From positions 1 through 35,495 of the forward strand of contig CALAOV010000198.1 of NCBI GenBank assembly GCA_937889515.1: 35,495 nt of DNA. Reading direction: 5' to 3'. This DNA comes from an uncultured Myxococcales bacterium. GTDB lineage: Bacteria > Myxococcota_A > Polyangia > Fen-1088. The translations under genes and the position numbers were made by a program. This document shows, piece after piece, positions 9,771 to 21,959 of the stretch. Position 1 is the stretch's first letter. Each line of letters opens with the position of its first letter. Below the pieces are notes generated by a model that saw only the letters and a program-made list of their open reading frames with translations, searched no databases and was not told where the DNA came from.

Positions 9771-10886
9771 TCAGACGTTGAACTTGAAGTGGATGACGTC
9801 GCCGTCTTTGACGACGTACTCCTTGCCTTCTAGCTGCAGCTTGGCGTTGATGCGGCAGGCGCCCTCGGAGCCGTACTTGATCAGATCCTCCCACCAGATC
9901 ACTTCGGCCTTGATGAAGCCGCGTTCGAAGTCGGTGTGGATGACCCCGGCCGCCTGCGGCGCCTTAGCGCCGCGCTTGACCGTCCAGGCGCGGCACTCGT
10001 CCGGGCCGGCGGTCAGGAAGGTGATGAGGTCGAGGATCTTGTAGGCGGTGTGCGCGACGGCGTGGAGGCCCGGCTCTTCGAGGCCGAGGCTCTCTAGAAA
10101 CGCGGGCCGGTCGGCGGCGTCGAGCGCGGCGATCTCGGCCTCGGCCGCTGCGCAGATCACCACCACCGGGGCGCCTTCTGCCTCGGCGTGCGCGCGCAGA
10201 GCACCGACGTGCGGATCGGCGGCGGCGGCGGCGCCCAGCTGCTTTTCGGCGACGTTGGCCACGTAGAAGACCTTCTTCAACGTGAGGAGCCCCATGTCCC
10301 GGAGGAGCAGCTGCTCTTCCGCCGAAAAGCCCTGCGCGCGGGCCGGCTTGCCCGCGTCGAGGCCGGCGCGCAGGCGCTCGCAGAGCTCGAGAACCTGCTT
10401 CTCGTCCTTGTTCGCAGGCGTCGCCGGTCCCTTGAGCGCCTTCTTGGCGCGATCGATCCGCTTGTCCACTGTCTCGAGATCCTTGAGGCAGAGCTCGGTG
10501 TCGATGGTGCCGACGTCGGCGACCGGATCGACGCGCCCTTCGACGTGGATGACGTTGTCGTCCTCGAAGCAGCGGACCACGTGCGCGATCGCGTCGGTCT
10601 CGCGGATGGTGGCCAGGAACTGATTTCCGAGGCCCTCGCCCTTGGACGCGCCCCGGACCAACCCGGCGATGTCGACGAAGTTGACGGTCGCCGCAACCAC
10701 CGACTTGGGGTGGTAGAGCGCCACCAGCGCGTCGAGGCGCGGATCGGGGACCGGCACCACGCCGACGTTGGGCTCGATGGTGCAGAACGGATAGTTGGCG
10801 ACCGCGGCGCCGGCCGCCGAGAGCGCGTTGAAGAGCGTCGACTTGCCGACGTTGGGCAGACCGACGATGCCGCAGGAGATTCCCAT
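9771..10886 (-). CDS. ychF: Ribosome-associated P-loop NTPase YchF/OLA1
   Basis: Obg-family P-loop protein that binds the ribosome and, unusually, prefers ATP. At 371 aa it is slightly longer than the usual 363. Seen: G1 GLPNVGKS (9-16), switch I region [13 protein letters not shown]3 [17 protein letters not shown], and G4 as NVAE instead of NKxD, the substitution that gives YchF its ATP preference. The C-terminal TGS domain begins near [23 protein letters not shown] and ends [10 protein letters not shown]. The start ATG 10886 begins [12 protein letters not shown], standard for the family. It is transcribed alone, downstream of the atp cluster but separated by a 189-base gap containing hairpins. 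Confidence 0.97.
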   Translation of the reverse strand: MGISCGIVGLPNVGKSTLFNALSAAGAAVANYPFCTIEPNVGVVPVPDPRLDALVALYHPKSVVAATVNFVDIAGLVRGASKGEGLGNQFLATIRETDAIAHVVRCFEDDNVIHVEGRVDPVADVGTIDTELCLKDLETVDKRIDRAKKALKGPATPANKDEKQVLELCERLRAGLDAGKPARAQGFSAEEQLLLRDMGLLTLKKVFYVANVAEKQLGAAAAADPHVGALRAHAEAEGAPVVVICAAAEAEIAALDAADRPAFLESLGLEEPGLHAVAHTAYKILDLITFLTAGPDECRAWTVKRGAKAPQAAGVIHTDFERGFIKAEVIWWEDLIKYGSEGACRINAKLQLEGKEYVVKDGDVIHFKFNV

Positions 10887-10962
10887 GGAGCGCGGAGACT
10901 ACTTCAAAAAATAGATGAGGGCGCAAACCGGGGGCCACGGGCGGTCCACTCAAGGCCGGGCC

Positions 10963-10997
10963 GGAGCCGGCTCCAACCCGGCGGCAGAAGCGCCGGG
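10963..10997 (-). terminator. GC hairpins downstream of atpE
   Basis: The 189-base gap between atpE and ychF contains CCCGGCG/CGCCGGG with a 7-nt loop (10977..10997), followed on the minus strand by TT, and directly after it the 12-bp palindrome GGAGCCGGCTCC (10963..10974). This is a plausible end of the atp transcript. An A/T-rich patch (10904..10913), closer to ychF, may hold its promoter, but no confident hexamers are seen. Confidence 0.4.
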
Positions 10998-11075
10998 TCA
11001 AAGCCGCCGAGCCCAGCGACGAAGACCCCTGATCGCCGGTCCGCGGCGGTCGTCCCGCAGTGCCGGTTCAGCCGG

Positions 11076-11417
11076 TCAGCCGATTTTGCCGCTCAGACCG
11101 TTCGCGATCAGCCAGGCCAGGAGCACCAGCGACTCCGTGAGCGCCAGCGCGATGATCATCGGCGTGAAGATCTTTCCGGACGCCTGGGGATTGCGCGAGA
11201 TCCCTTCCAGGGCGGCCGAGGCGGCCCGACCCTGACCGAGACCGCCGCCGAGCGCCGCCAGGCCGATCGCCAGACCGGCGCCGATGGCGAGACCCATCTC
11301 GCGTGATCCGCTACCGCCGCCTGTGCCGGCGGCGTCGGCGGCAAAGGCGGCCGAGCTCGCGAAGAAGCAGACGGTGGCAAAAAGTAGTGTCGACAGAACC
11401 TTCAGATTTCGGCGCAT
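11076..11417 (-). CDS. atpE: ATP synthase F0 subunit c, with N-terminal signal sequence
   Basis: Forms the rotating c-ring of the F0 motor in the inner membrane. At 113 aa it is longer than the usual 75-90 because it begins with a cleavable-looking signal peptide ([26 protein letters not shown]) before two transmembrane helices. Helix 1 has the GxGxG-type packing run ([19 protein letters not shown]); the polar loop is ISRNP; helix 2 carries the ion-binding carboxylate Glu95 in [12 protein letters not shown]. Gln62 and Ser96 occupy positions that help bind Na+ in sodium c-rings, but the matching Tyr is Leu here, so the ion is uncertain. GAGGAG lies 8 nt upstream of ATG 11417. It is the last gene of the F0 cluster. 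Confidence 0.95.
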   Translation of the reverse strand: MRRNLKVLSTLLFATVCFFASSAAFAADAAGTGGGSGSREMGLAIGAGLAIGLAALGGGLGQGRAASAALEGISRNPQASGKIFTPMIIALALTESLVLLAWLIANGLSGKIG

Positions 11418-11450
11418 GTGATTTCTCCTCGGAACGGACGGGGGTGACGC

Positions 11451-12239
11451 TCAGTGCTCCTCGTGGGCGACAGCCAAGCTGATGTAGGTAGCGGACATCA
11501 AGGTGAAGACGAGAGCCTGGACCACCGAAACGAACACGCCGAGCAGCATGAGCGGCACGGGGACCAGGAACGGGATCAGGGTAAAGAACACGCCCACCAC
11601 GGCGTGGTCGGCAAACATGTTCGCCATGAGGCGGATCGAAAGCGTGGCCGGTCGGATGAGGTGGCTGATGACCTCGATGACGAACATGAGCGGCACCAGC
11701 ACCACCAGGGGGCTCTTGAGCGGGATGTGCCCGGTGAACTGCTCCAGATAGTGGATGCCGTGCTCCTTGAAGCCCAGGACGTGCGTGGCCAGGAAGACCA
11801 GGACCGCCAGGCCGATGTTGGTCTTGAGCGTATCGGTCGGCGCCCGGAACCCCGGCACCAGCGAGATGAGGTTGGAGCAGAGAACAAAGAGAAAGAACGT
11901 GCCCAGGAAGGGGAGGTACTTCCGCGCGTTCTTCTCGCCCATGACACCGTCGAGCAGCCCAAACACCATGTCGGCCAGCCCCTCGAAGATGGCGCGAATG
12001 CCGAACCGCGGCGCCGGCAAGATCGCTTCGTCGCCCAGCTTGCGTAGGGTGGAGCTGTAGGAAGCCGCGCCCATCAGGAGCAACAGCATCACCACCAGCG
12101 CGACCAGCACGTGCGTGATCTCGAAGTGCGTGGCCTGGAAGACCTGCCAGGTCCAGGTCCGGCCGAGGGTGCCCTGCAGCGACTCGCTGAAATGCCCCAG
12201 GCCGGGGATGAAATCGAACCAGGTGCCGTGCGCGCCCAC
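11451..12239 (-). CDS. atpB: ATP synthase F0 subunit a
   Basis: Stator subunit that carries the two ion half-channels facing the c-ring. It has 262 aa with about six membrane helices. The essential Arg (E. coli Arg210) is Arg203 in TLSIRLMANMFADH; upstream are PFLGTFFLFVLCSNLISLVPG and the HLIRP turn. The start is GTG 12239, with GGAG five bases upstream located in the end of the preceding gene, whose stop codon is only 3 bases away; this points to translational coupling. atpE follows after 33 bases. atpF is not next to it, so the stator b subunit must be encoded elsewhere. Confidence 0.96.
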   Translation of the reverse strand: MGAHGTWFDFIPGLGHFSESLQGTLGRTWTWQVFQATHFEITHVLVALVVMLLLLMGAASYSSTLRKLGDEAILPAPRFGIRAIFEGLADMVFGLLDGVMGEKNARKYLPFLGTFFLFVLCSNLISLVPGFRAPTDTLKTNIGLAVLVFLATHVLGFKEHGIHYLEQFTGHIPLKSPLVVLVPLMFVIEVISHLIRPATLSIRLMANMFADHAVVGVFFTLIPFLVPVPLMLLGVFVSVVQALVFTLMSATYISLAVAHEEH

Positions 12240-12242
12240 CGA

Positions 12243-12638
12243 CTACTCCGCGCGCCGCGCGGCCCACAGCCCCGCGCCCAAGAGGGAGAAGATCGAGACC
12301 ATGAATCCGAGACCGAACGGGAGCGGATCGAGGCCGCCGGTCCGGACCAAGACCCAGGCGGCCGTCAGCAGGACCACGGTCTTGGCGGAGAGCGCCGCCG
12401 TGAGCGGCGCGGCGACGGCCCCCGCGCCCGAAACCGCCGCTTGCTCGACCGCCCGTTGCCCGAAGCGCTCGAGCGCCCAGACGTTGGCGAACGACAGCAG
12501 CGAACCGGCCGCGGCGGACACGAACCCGCGCCGGCCCCAGAGCAACGCCGCCACTCCCAGCATCAACGCGCCGCCGACGGCGGCGAGGCCGCGCGCGCGG
12601 GCGAAGGGCTCAGCGGCGATCGGGTCCGGCTTCGTCAT
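12243..12638 (-). CDS. ATP synthase protein I-like small membrane protein
   Basis: A 131-aa protein with four hydrophobic segments (GLAAVGGALMLGVAALLWG, FVSAAAGSLLSFANVWAL, an Ala-rich TVVLLTAAWVLV, and PLPFGLGFMVSIFSLLGAGLWA). Size, topology and position before atpB match AtpI-family proteins, which help assemble the c-ring or form a Mg2+/Ca2+ channel with AtpZ. Sequence similarity in this family is low, so the name rests mainly on context. Its first 29 bases overlap the end of the upstream gene, and its stop is 3 bases from the atpB start. The Asn in SFANVWAL is typical of AtpI-like helix 2. Confidence 0.75.
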   Translation of the reverse strand: MTKPDPIAAEPFARARGLAAVGGALMLGVAALLWGRRGFVSAAAGSLLSFANVWALERFGQRAVEQAAVSGAGAVAAPLTAALSAKTVVLLTAAWVLVRTGGLDPLPFGLGFMVSIFSLLGAGLWAARRAE

Positions 12639-12882
12639 CTTGTTTCAGGGACCGCTGGTATTCCCGGTTCACCCGCACCAGGGCGTTGATGGCGGCGGCG
12701 ACGCCGAGGAAGAGTCCGAGGTACATGAGCCAGGGTTTGGTGTGGAGTCTGTTGTCGAGGTATTTGCCGAGGTAGGCCAGACAGAGATACGCGAATATCT
12801 CCAGTCCGAGAGCGCCGGTGTTGCCGGCGATCTGCATCATCTTTTTAGCGTCCGGATCGATGGGCCGGCGTTCGGTTAACAC
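12610..12882 (-). CDS. atpZ: AtpZ/AtpI family F0F1-ATPase-associated membrane protein
   Basis: A 90-aa protein with two membrane helices. The first, NTGALGLEIFAYLCLAYLGKYLD, carries the Gly-rich and acidic pattern of the AtpZ (ATPase gene 1) family; the second is MYLGLFLGVAAAINALVRV, followed by a charged tail. In other bacteria AtpZ and AtpI together act as a Mg2+/Ca2+ channel and assembly factor for ATP synthase. Start is GTG 12882, supported by AGGGG about 6 nt upstream. It is the first gene of the F0 cluster. The gap to hemL (94 bases) holds a hairpin at 12918. Confidence 0.85.
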   Translation of the reverse strand: MLTERRPIDPDAKKMMQIAGNTGALGLEIFAYLCLAYLGKYLDNRLHTKPWLMYLGLFLGVAAAINALVRVNREYQRSLKQDDEAGPDRR

Positions 12883-12917
12883 GCGAAACCCCTGAGATCA
12901 AGGCCGAAGGGTTGAGT

Positions 12918-12938
12918 CGGGACCCTCAGAGGGTCCCG
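12918..12938 (-). terminator. Strong hairpin downstream of hemL
   Basis: CGGGACCCT and AGGGTCCCG form a 9-bp perfect stem around a CAG loop, 38 bases after the hemL stop. No T-run follows on either strand, so it may end the gyrA-hemL transcript by stabilising the 3' end. A direct repeat of GACGCGATC lies between it and hemL. Confidence 0.5.
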
Positions 12939-12976
12939 CGCCCCCCGACGCGATCGGGTCCGCACGCTGGACGCGA

Positions 12977-14290
12977 TCAGGGGGCCGAGGTGGCGAGGCT
13001 GGTCAGGACCTCGCGGGCGGCGTCGGTGAAGGCGTTCACCTCCTCCAGCGTGTGCGCCAGGGAGACGAAGGCGGCCTCGAATTGCGCCGGCGGCAGCATG
13101 AAGCCGCGCTCCAGCATGCCGTGAAAGAACTTGGCGTAGTGGTCGGTGTTGGACTGCTTCGCGCTCGCGAGATCGACGACCTCTTCGGGTGCGAAGAAGA
13201 GCGTGAAGGCCGAGCCGACCCGCTGCAGGCGTGCCGTGACGCCGGACCGACGGATGGCGCGGCCGAGATCGTCCTCGAGCACCCGGCTCAGCCCCTCCAG
13301 CGCCACATACGCGTGCTCGTCCAGCCGCTTGAGCGTCGCCAGACCGGCCGCCACGGCCACCGGGTTTCCGGCCAGCGTCCCGGCCTGATAGACGGGTCCA
13401 GAGGGCGCGACCACGTCCATGACGTCGGCGCGGCCGCCATAGATCCCGAAGGGCAGGCCGCCGCCGACCACCTTGCCGAGGCAGGTCAGATCCGGGCGCA
13501 CCCCGTAGAGTTGCTGGGCGCCGCCGCGCGCGACCCGGAAGCCGGTGATCACCTCGTCGAAGATGAGCAGGGTGCCGTGCTCGTCGCAGAGGTTGCGCAG
13601 CAGCGGCAGGTAGGCCGGGCGCGGAAGGACCACCCCCATGTTGGCCGGAATCGGCTCCACGATGAGCGCCGCGATCTCGTCACGGTGCTCCTCGAAGGCG
13701 ACCCGCATGGCGTCGAGGTCGTTGTAGGGCACCACCAGGGTGTCGGCGACTGCCGCCGGGGTGACGCCGCTCGATCCCGGGAGGCCCAGCGTCACCACGC
13801 CCGAGCCGGCCTTGGCCAGCAGCGCATCTGAGTGGCCGTGGTAGCCGCCGTCGACCTTGATGATCCGGTGGCGGCCCGTGAAGCCGCGTGCGGCGCGCAG
13901 CGCCGACATGGTGGCCTCGGTCCCCGAGGAGACGAAGCGCATCTTCTCGAGGGAGGGCATCATGAAGCGCACCAGCTCGCCCAGCTCGACCTCGCGGGCG
14001 GTCGGCGCGCCGAAGGTGGTACCCAGGGAAGCCGCGCGGATCACGGCCGCCACCACGTCGGGATCGGCGTGGCCGAGGATGAGCGGCCCCCAGGACCCGA
14101 CAAAGTCGGTGTAGCGGTTGCCGTCCACGTCGTAGATGAAGGGCCCGACGCCCCGGTCGATGAACACCGGGGTGCCCCCCACCGACTTGAACGCGCGCAC
14201 GGGCGAGTTGACGCCGCCCGGGAACAGGGCGCTCGCCCGCTCGAAGAGCGTCGTGGACCGGGGTCGTTTCGAGCCGGGGTTGGTGGCCAT
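12977..14290 (-). CDS. hemL: Glutamate-1-semialdehyde 2,1-aminomutase
   Basis: PLP enzyme that converts glutamate-1-semialdehyde to 5-aminolevulinate, the C5 route to haem. At 437 aa it has normal length. Seen: FPGGVNSPVRAF (23-35), SSGTEATMSALRAARG for the cofactor phosphate, GGYHGHSD, FDEVITGFR, and Lys273 in LTCLGKVVGGGLPFG, which forms the Schiff base. AGTLAGNP differs from the common AGTLSGNP by one Ser to Ala change. It lies 33 bases downstream of gyrA on the same strand, so the two are probably cotranscribed. The ATG start at 14290 precedes the conserved N-terminus by about 15 residues; the ribosome-binding site is weak. Confidence 0.97.
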   Translation of the reverse strand: MATNPGSKRPRSTTLFERASALFPGGVNSPVRAFKSVGGTPVFIDRGVGPFIYDVDGNRYTDFVGSWGPLILGHADPDVVAAVIRAASLGTTFGAPTAREVELGELVRFMMPSLEKMRFVSSGTEATMSALRAARGFTGRHRIIKVDGGYHGHSDALLAKAGSGVVTLGLPGSSGVTPAAVADTLVVPYNDLDAMRVAFEEHRDEIAALIVEPIPANMGVVLPRPAYLPLLRNLCDEHGTLLIFDEVITGFRVARGGAQQLYGVRPDLTCLGKVVGGGLPFGIYGGRADVMDVVAPSGPVYQAGTLAGNPVAVAAGLATLKRLDEHAYVALEGLSRVLEDDLGRAIRRSGVTARLQRVGSAFTLFFAPEEVVDLASAKQSNTDHYAKFFHGMLERGFMLPPAQFEAAFVSLAHTLEEVNAFTDAAREVLTSLATSAP

Positions 14291-14323
14291 CGCGGCTACG
14301 CCTGCGCGGAAGGGGCGATCATT

Positions 14324-16945
<2,622 letters not shown>

Positions 16946-16977
16946 GAATGTCCTCGTGGGGGCCTAGAAAAGAGTCG

Positions 16978-16991
16978 GCGCATTATTGCGC
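16978..16991 (-). promoter_or_regulatory. Inverted repeat around a -10-like sequence upstream of gyrA
   Basis: GCGCA-TTAT-TGCGC is a perfect 5-bp-arm palindrome 33 bases upstream of gyrA. On the minus strand its centre reads AATAAT, matching the -10 consensus at five of six positions, but no good -35 is found 16-18 bases further up. A candidate gyrA promoter overlapped by a possible operator or supercoiling-sensitive element. Confidence 0.3.
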
Positions 16992-17087
16992 ACGACCGGC
17001 CACGCGGCGTCACGAATCGACGGCCGGGATACTCTTTCTTGCGGACCGGCTCGGCCCGAAATCGGCGGGCGAAATCGGCGAGGCAAA

Positions 17088-18767
<1,680 letters not shown>

Positions 18768-18846
18768 AATCGGCCCAGACGATCCCGGCGCGGGACTGAA
18801 ATCCAGCCTAATCCAGGCGCCGGGCTATAGCCAGGGGGAAGCACGC

Positions 18847-19554
18847 TCAGCCCTTCATTTTGGCCTGATCGGTGGTCACGCTCTTCCATTTTTCTTCGCG
18901 TTCCTTGGTCTTCTTCTCTTCCGAGTCGGCCTTCTTCTTGGCCGATTGCCAGTCGTCGTTCTTGTCCTTCCACTGGTCCTCGTAGTTTCCGAGCGAGAAG
19001 TCGCTGCCGGGTTTGATCCCTTTCTGCTTGGCGAGCTTGGCCTTCTCGAGCTCCACCTTGGCCTGCGCCGCCTCCTGGTGCGCATCGGCCGCCTTGCTGG
19101 CCGCCTTGAGCCAGTCTTCTTTCTGATCGAGCCAGTCGAGCTTGGCGGTGCAGACCTTGACGCCCAGGTCGGCGACCTCCTTGCCGTGCTTGGCGGAGTT
19201 GGCGCGGTTCTCGTCGTGCGACGCGTTGGCCGACTCCTGCTCGGTGGCCGATTTCTCGACCTCCAGATCGGCCTGTTTCTTCTCGTTCTTGGCGACGTCG
19301 AGATCTCGCTCGAGCTGCTCGGTCTGGCTCTTGGCGGTTCGCTGCTCGCTGCGGGCGATCTCGACCTCGTTCTGGGCGGCGAAGACATCCTGTCGTTCAC
19401 CGGAGGGGACGGCATCCAGCGCCGTGTCGTCGACCTTGTACTTGAGGCCGCCGCCGCAGCCGCCGAGCCCCAGGCCAGCGGTCGTCCACAGGGTGGCCAT
19501 CAGGAAAAGGCGGAGAGCCACGCGCTTGCGGTCACCGGTGCGAGAAATGGTCAT
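18847..19554 (-). CDS. Predicted coiled-coil lipoprotein
   Basis: A 235-aa protein of unknown function. From ATG 19554 it has a basic start (RTGDRKRVALRLFL), a hydrophobic segment and the lipobox LGGC followed by GGG, so it should be lipidated and membrane-anchored facing the periplasm. Nearly all the rest (about 60-235) is highly charged, rich in Ala, Glu and Lys, with heptad-like spacing (ARSEQRTAKSQTEQLERDL), suggesting a long coiled coil. A single further Cys lies near VKVCTAKLDWLDQ. An upstream TTG at 19593 would add 13 unlikely residues. It is divergent from the CxxCH protein gene. It could be a cell-envelope tether or scaffold; no family recognised. Confidence 0.75.
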   Translation of the reverse strand: MTISRTGDRKRVALRLFLMATLWTTAGLGLGGCGGGLKYKVDDTALDAVPSGERQDVFAAQNEVEIARSEQRTAKSQTEQLERDLDVAKNEKKQADLEVEKSATEQESANASHDENRANSAKHGKEVADLGVKVCTAKLDWLDQKEDWLKAASKAADAHQEAAQAKVELEKAKLAKQKGIKPGSDFSLGNYEDQWKDKNDDWQSAKKKADSEEKKTKEREEKWKSVTTDQAKMKG

Positions 19555-19709
19555 GATCGGCCCATCGTCGGACGGGCTGCGCGGTCGCGTCAACCCAATT
19601 GGAGGCCTAGCGGCGGCCGGCCGGTCGCAGTATAGTCACGGGTTGACAAGCCTTGGGTGACGCGTTCCCGCGCCACCCGCATCGCGGTCCCCAGCGCCGG
19701 AGCACGACT

Positions 19710-21911
19710 ATGCGTTTATCGATCTCCTCTAAACTATTTCCGAAAATTTCACCGACCCTGATCCTCCCCCTCGTCCTGGCCGCCGGGTTCGGTTGCGCCG
19801 GCGTCAAGCCGATGTCCACGTCGACCGGAGGCGGTGGATCGGGTGGGATGATGATGATCAACCCGGCCATCCCTGGGCTCACGGGGCTCACCGTCTCGCC
19901 GCCCTCGACGAACATCACCCTCACCAACGGGAGCACGCCGGGCACGCTGACCGGATCGGCCAGCTATACGGCCAACGGCACCTTCATGGACGGGTCATCG
20001 ATGGACGTCACCGCCAGGGTCAACTGGAGCGCGTCCCCCTCGTCGGGCACGTTCATCACGAACGGCAACGTCACGATCACCGCGCCGGGCTCGTACACGA
20101 TCACCGCCACCAGCGGCAACGTCACGGCCAGCGCGACCCTGACCGCGGTCTTCAGCGGCGGCTTCACCTGCACCGACTTCGACACGAGCGGGAGCTGCGC
20201 CAGCTTCAGCACGGGCACCGAGACGACCCTGGACGGAACGCCGTCGGGAACGACGACCATCGCCTATCCGCTCGACGGCTCGCTGTTCCCCGCCAACCTG
20301 GGTCCCATCCAGGTTCAGACCACCACCTCTGGAACGTCCGCCCGGATCAACTTCCAGACCACCAGCGGCAACGTCAACGTCAACTTCTATGGCAGCTGCG
20401 AGGCGGGGCCGGGGCCGGGCTGTTACGTCACGATTCCGGTGGCCTTCACCCAGCTTCTGATTCCCGGTAGCGCCTCGGAGAACATCCACCTCACGGCGCG
20501 GGTCTCGAGCGGCGGCGCGCCGTCGGAGTCGGCCCCGGTGAGCTCCGCCTGGGCCCCCACCGGCCTGACCGGCGGTCTCTACTTCTGGACGGTCGTGCCC
20601 CATCCGGTGACGGCGACCAGCACCAACGATATCCCGACGCCGCCCACCTACCTGCTGCTCGACCCCACGCAGACCAGCGGCACTCAGATCCAGCGCTACG
20701 ACTTCTCCCGAGACAACCCGGCGCCCGAGGTGGTCTGGACCGACGACGGCGGGCCGGGCAGCACGCCGCCCTACGACGGCGCGCCGCAGGCCTTCGTCAA
20801 CGGCGTGGCCGGCGGTCACTGCATCGGCTGCCACACCATCACGAACGACGGCAAGTATATGGCGCTGACCATTGGGGGCTCCTCCACCTACAACGCCGCC
20901 AACTGGGAGATGCTGGACATCGGCGGGCAGGCGCTCGAGCTCATCAATCCCGTCGGGGGCGGCGGCGCCGACACCAGCAGCGATCCCAGCGCCACGCCGA
21001 CCAACGATCCCACCAACTACTGGAAGAGCTACCGCAAGGAGACGTTCGCCACCGAGGTCACCTGGAATCCCGACAGCACCGTGATGGCCAACATGTACAT
21101 GTCCAAGCTCTACCTGAGCTCGGTCGCGATTAGCGGGACGTCCGCGACGGTGACGCGGACCGGTCCCGCCGTTCCGACCTACCAGGGCAACGTCGATCCC
21201 TACGGCTCCGATCCCTTCTGGAGCCACGACGGGAGCATGTTCGTCTTTACGTCGTTCAATCAGGCCGCCACGGCCGACTCGACCGGCAACCCGCAAGGGT
21301 TGAACGGCGATCTCAAGACCGGGGGCCAGATCGCGATCGCGAGCGCCACCGCGACGTCCGTGAACGACGACGCCAAGGTTCTCGTCACGCGCGGCGCCGG
21401 CGTCTCCAGTTACTACCCGTGCATCAGCGAAGACAGCGCGTACGTGGTCTTCAACCAGAGCACCTGCGGCAGCAATCCCGACCCGGTCGGGGGCGGATAC
21501 GGAACGGGATCCTGCGACGGATACGACGATTCGTCGGCCAAGCTGTGGTGGGTCCCGACCTCGGGTGGGGCCACGACCCTCCTCAACAACGCCAACGGCG
21601 GCAGCAACAACTACGACAATTCCTGGCCGCGCTTCAGCCCCGACGTGGGGACCTTCCGCGGCAACAAGCTCTACTGGGTCGCCTTCTCGTCTCGCCGTCC
21701 GTACGGCGTACAGGTGAACAACACTTCCACCATCTCCGCCACGCAGCCCCAGCTCTGGTTCGCCGCGGTTTCGGTGGGCGAGATCACCATCGGCGATCCG
21801 AGCTTCGCGCCGGTCTGGCTTCCCGGGCAAAACCCGATGCAGGCAAGTCCCTACGGAAATCACGTGCCGCAGTGGGTGAAGGTCGCGATCAAGATCGACT
21901 CGGGTCTCTAG
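19710..21911 (+). CDS. Exported protein with Ig-like segment, single CxxCH haem motif and TolB-like propeller
   Basis: A 733-aa exported protein. The N-terminus (SPTLILPLVLAAGFGC) is a signal peptide with a Cys in near-lipobox context, followed by a Thr/Ser/Gly linker. Residues about 50-150 look like a bacterial Ig-like beta-sandwich (LTVSPPSTNITL through ASATLTAVFSGG). A middle beta-rich region (about 190-340) precedes GGHCIGCHTITNDGKYMAL, where Cys371, Cys374 and His375 make a c-type haem site. The rest resembles WD40/PD40 TolB-type blades (DPFWSHDGSMFVFTS, YPCISEDSAYVVFNQ, SWPRFSPDVGTF). The CxxCH-then-PD40 order is reminiscent of a protein type I associate with Deltaproteobacteria/Myxococcota; role unknown, perhaps periplasmic electron transfer or surface binding. 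GGAG lies 7 nt before ATG 19710. Confidence 0.8.
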   Translation: MRLSISSKLFPKISPTLILPLVLAAGFGCAGVKPMSTSTGGGGSGGMMMINPAIPGLTGLTVSPPSTNITLTNGSTPGTLTGSASYTANGTFMDGSSMDVTARVNWSASPSSGTFITNGNVTITAPGSYTITATSGNVTASATLTAVFSGGFTCTDFDTSGSCASFSTGTETTLDGTPSGTTTIAYPLDGSLFPANLGPIQVQTTTSGTSARINFQTTSGNVNVNFYGSCEAGPGPGCYVTIPVAFTQLLIPGSASENIHLTARVSSGGAPSESAPVSSAWAPTGLTGGLYFWTVVPHPVTATSTNDIPTPPTYLLLDPTQTSGTQIQRYDFSRDNPAPEVVWTDDGGPGSTPPYDGAPQAFVNGVAGGHCIGCHTITNDGKYMALTIGGSSTYNAANWEMLDIGGQALELINPVGGGGADTSSDPSATPTNDPTNYWKSYRKETFATEVTWNPDSTVMANMYMSKLYLSSVAISGTSATVTRTGPAVPTYQGNVDPYGSDPFWSHDGSMFVFTSFNQAATADSTGNPQGLNGDLKTGGQIAIASATATSVNDDAKVLVTRGAGVSSYYPCISEDSAYVVFNQSTCGSNPDPVGGGYGTGSCDGYDDSSAKLWWVPTSGGATTLLNNANGGSNNYDNSWPRFSPDVGTFRGNKLYWVAFSSRRPYGVQVNNTSTISATQPQLWFAAVSVGEITIGDPSFAPVWLPGQNPMQASPYGNHVPQWVKVAIKIDSGL

Positions 21912-21959
21912 TCTCGAAAATTACGCCCAGCGCATAGGCGCCGTTCAAAGGAGCGGGCA

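Noticed and set aside
19629-19648. TATAGT and TTGACA hexamers in the gap between divergent lipoprotein genes
   Set aside because: Both resemble promoter elements, but their order and spacing do not form a promoter on either strand; I could not assign a start.
19995-21863. A 622-codon minus-strand frame opposite the CxxCH-propeller protein
   Set aside because: No start context or domain. The plus-strand gene has a signal peptide, a ribosome-binding site and coherent motifs.
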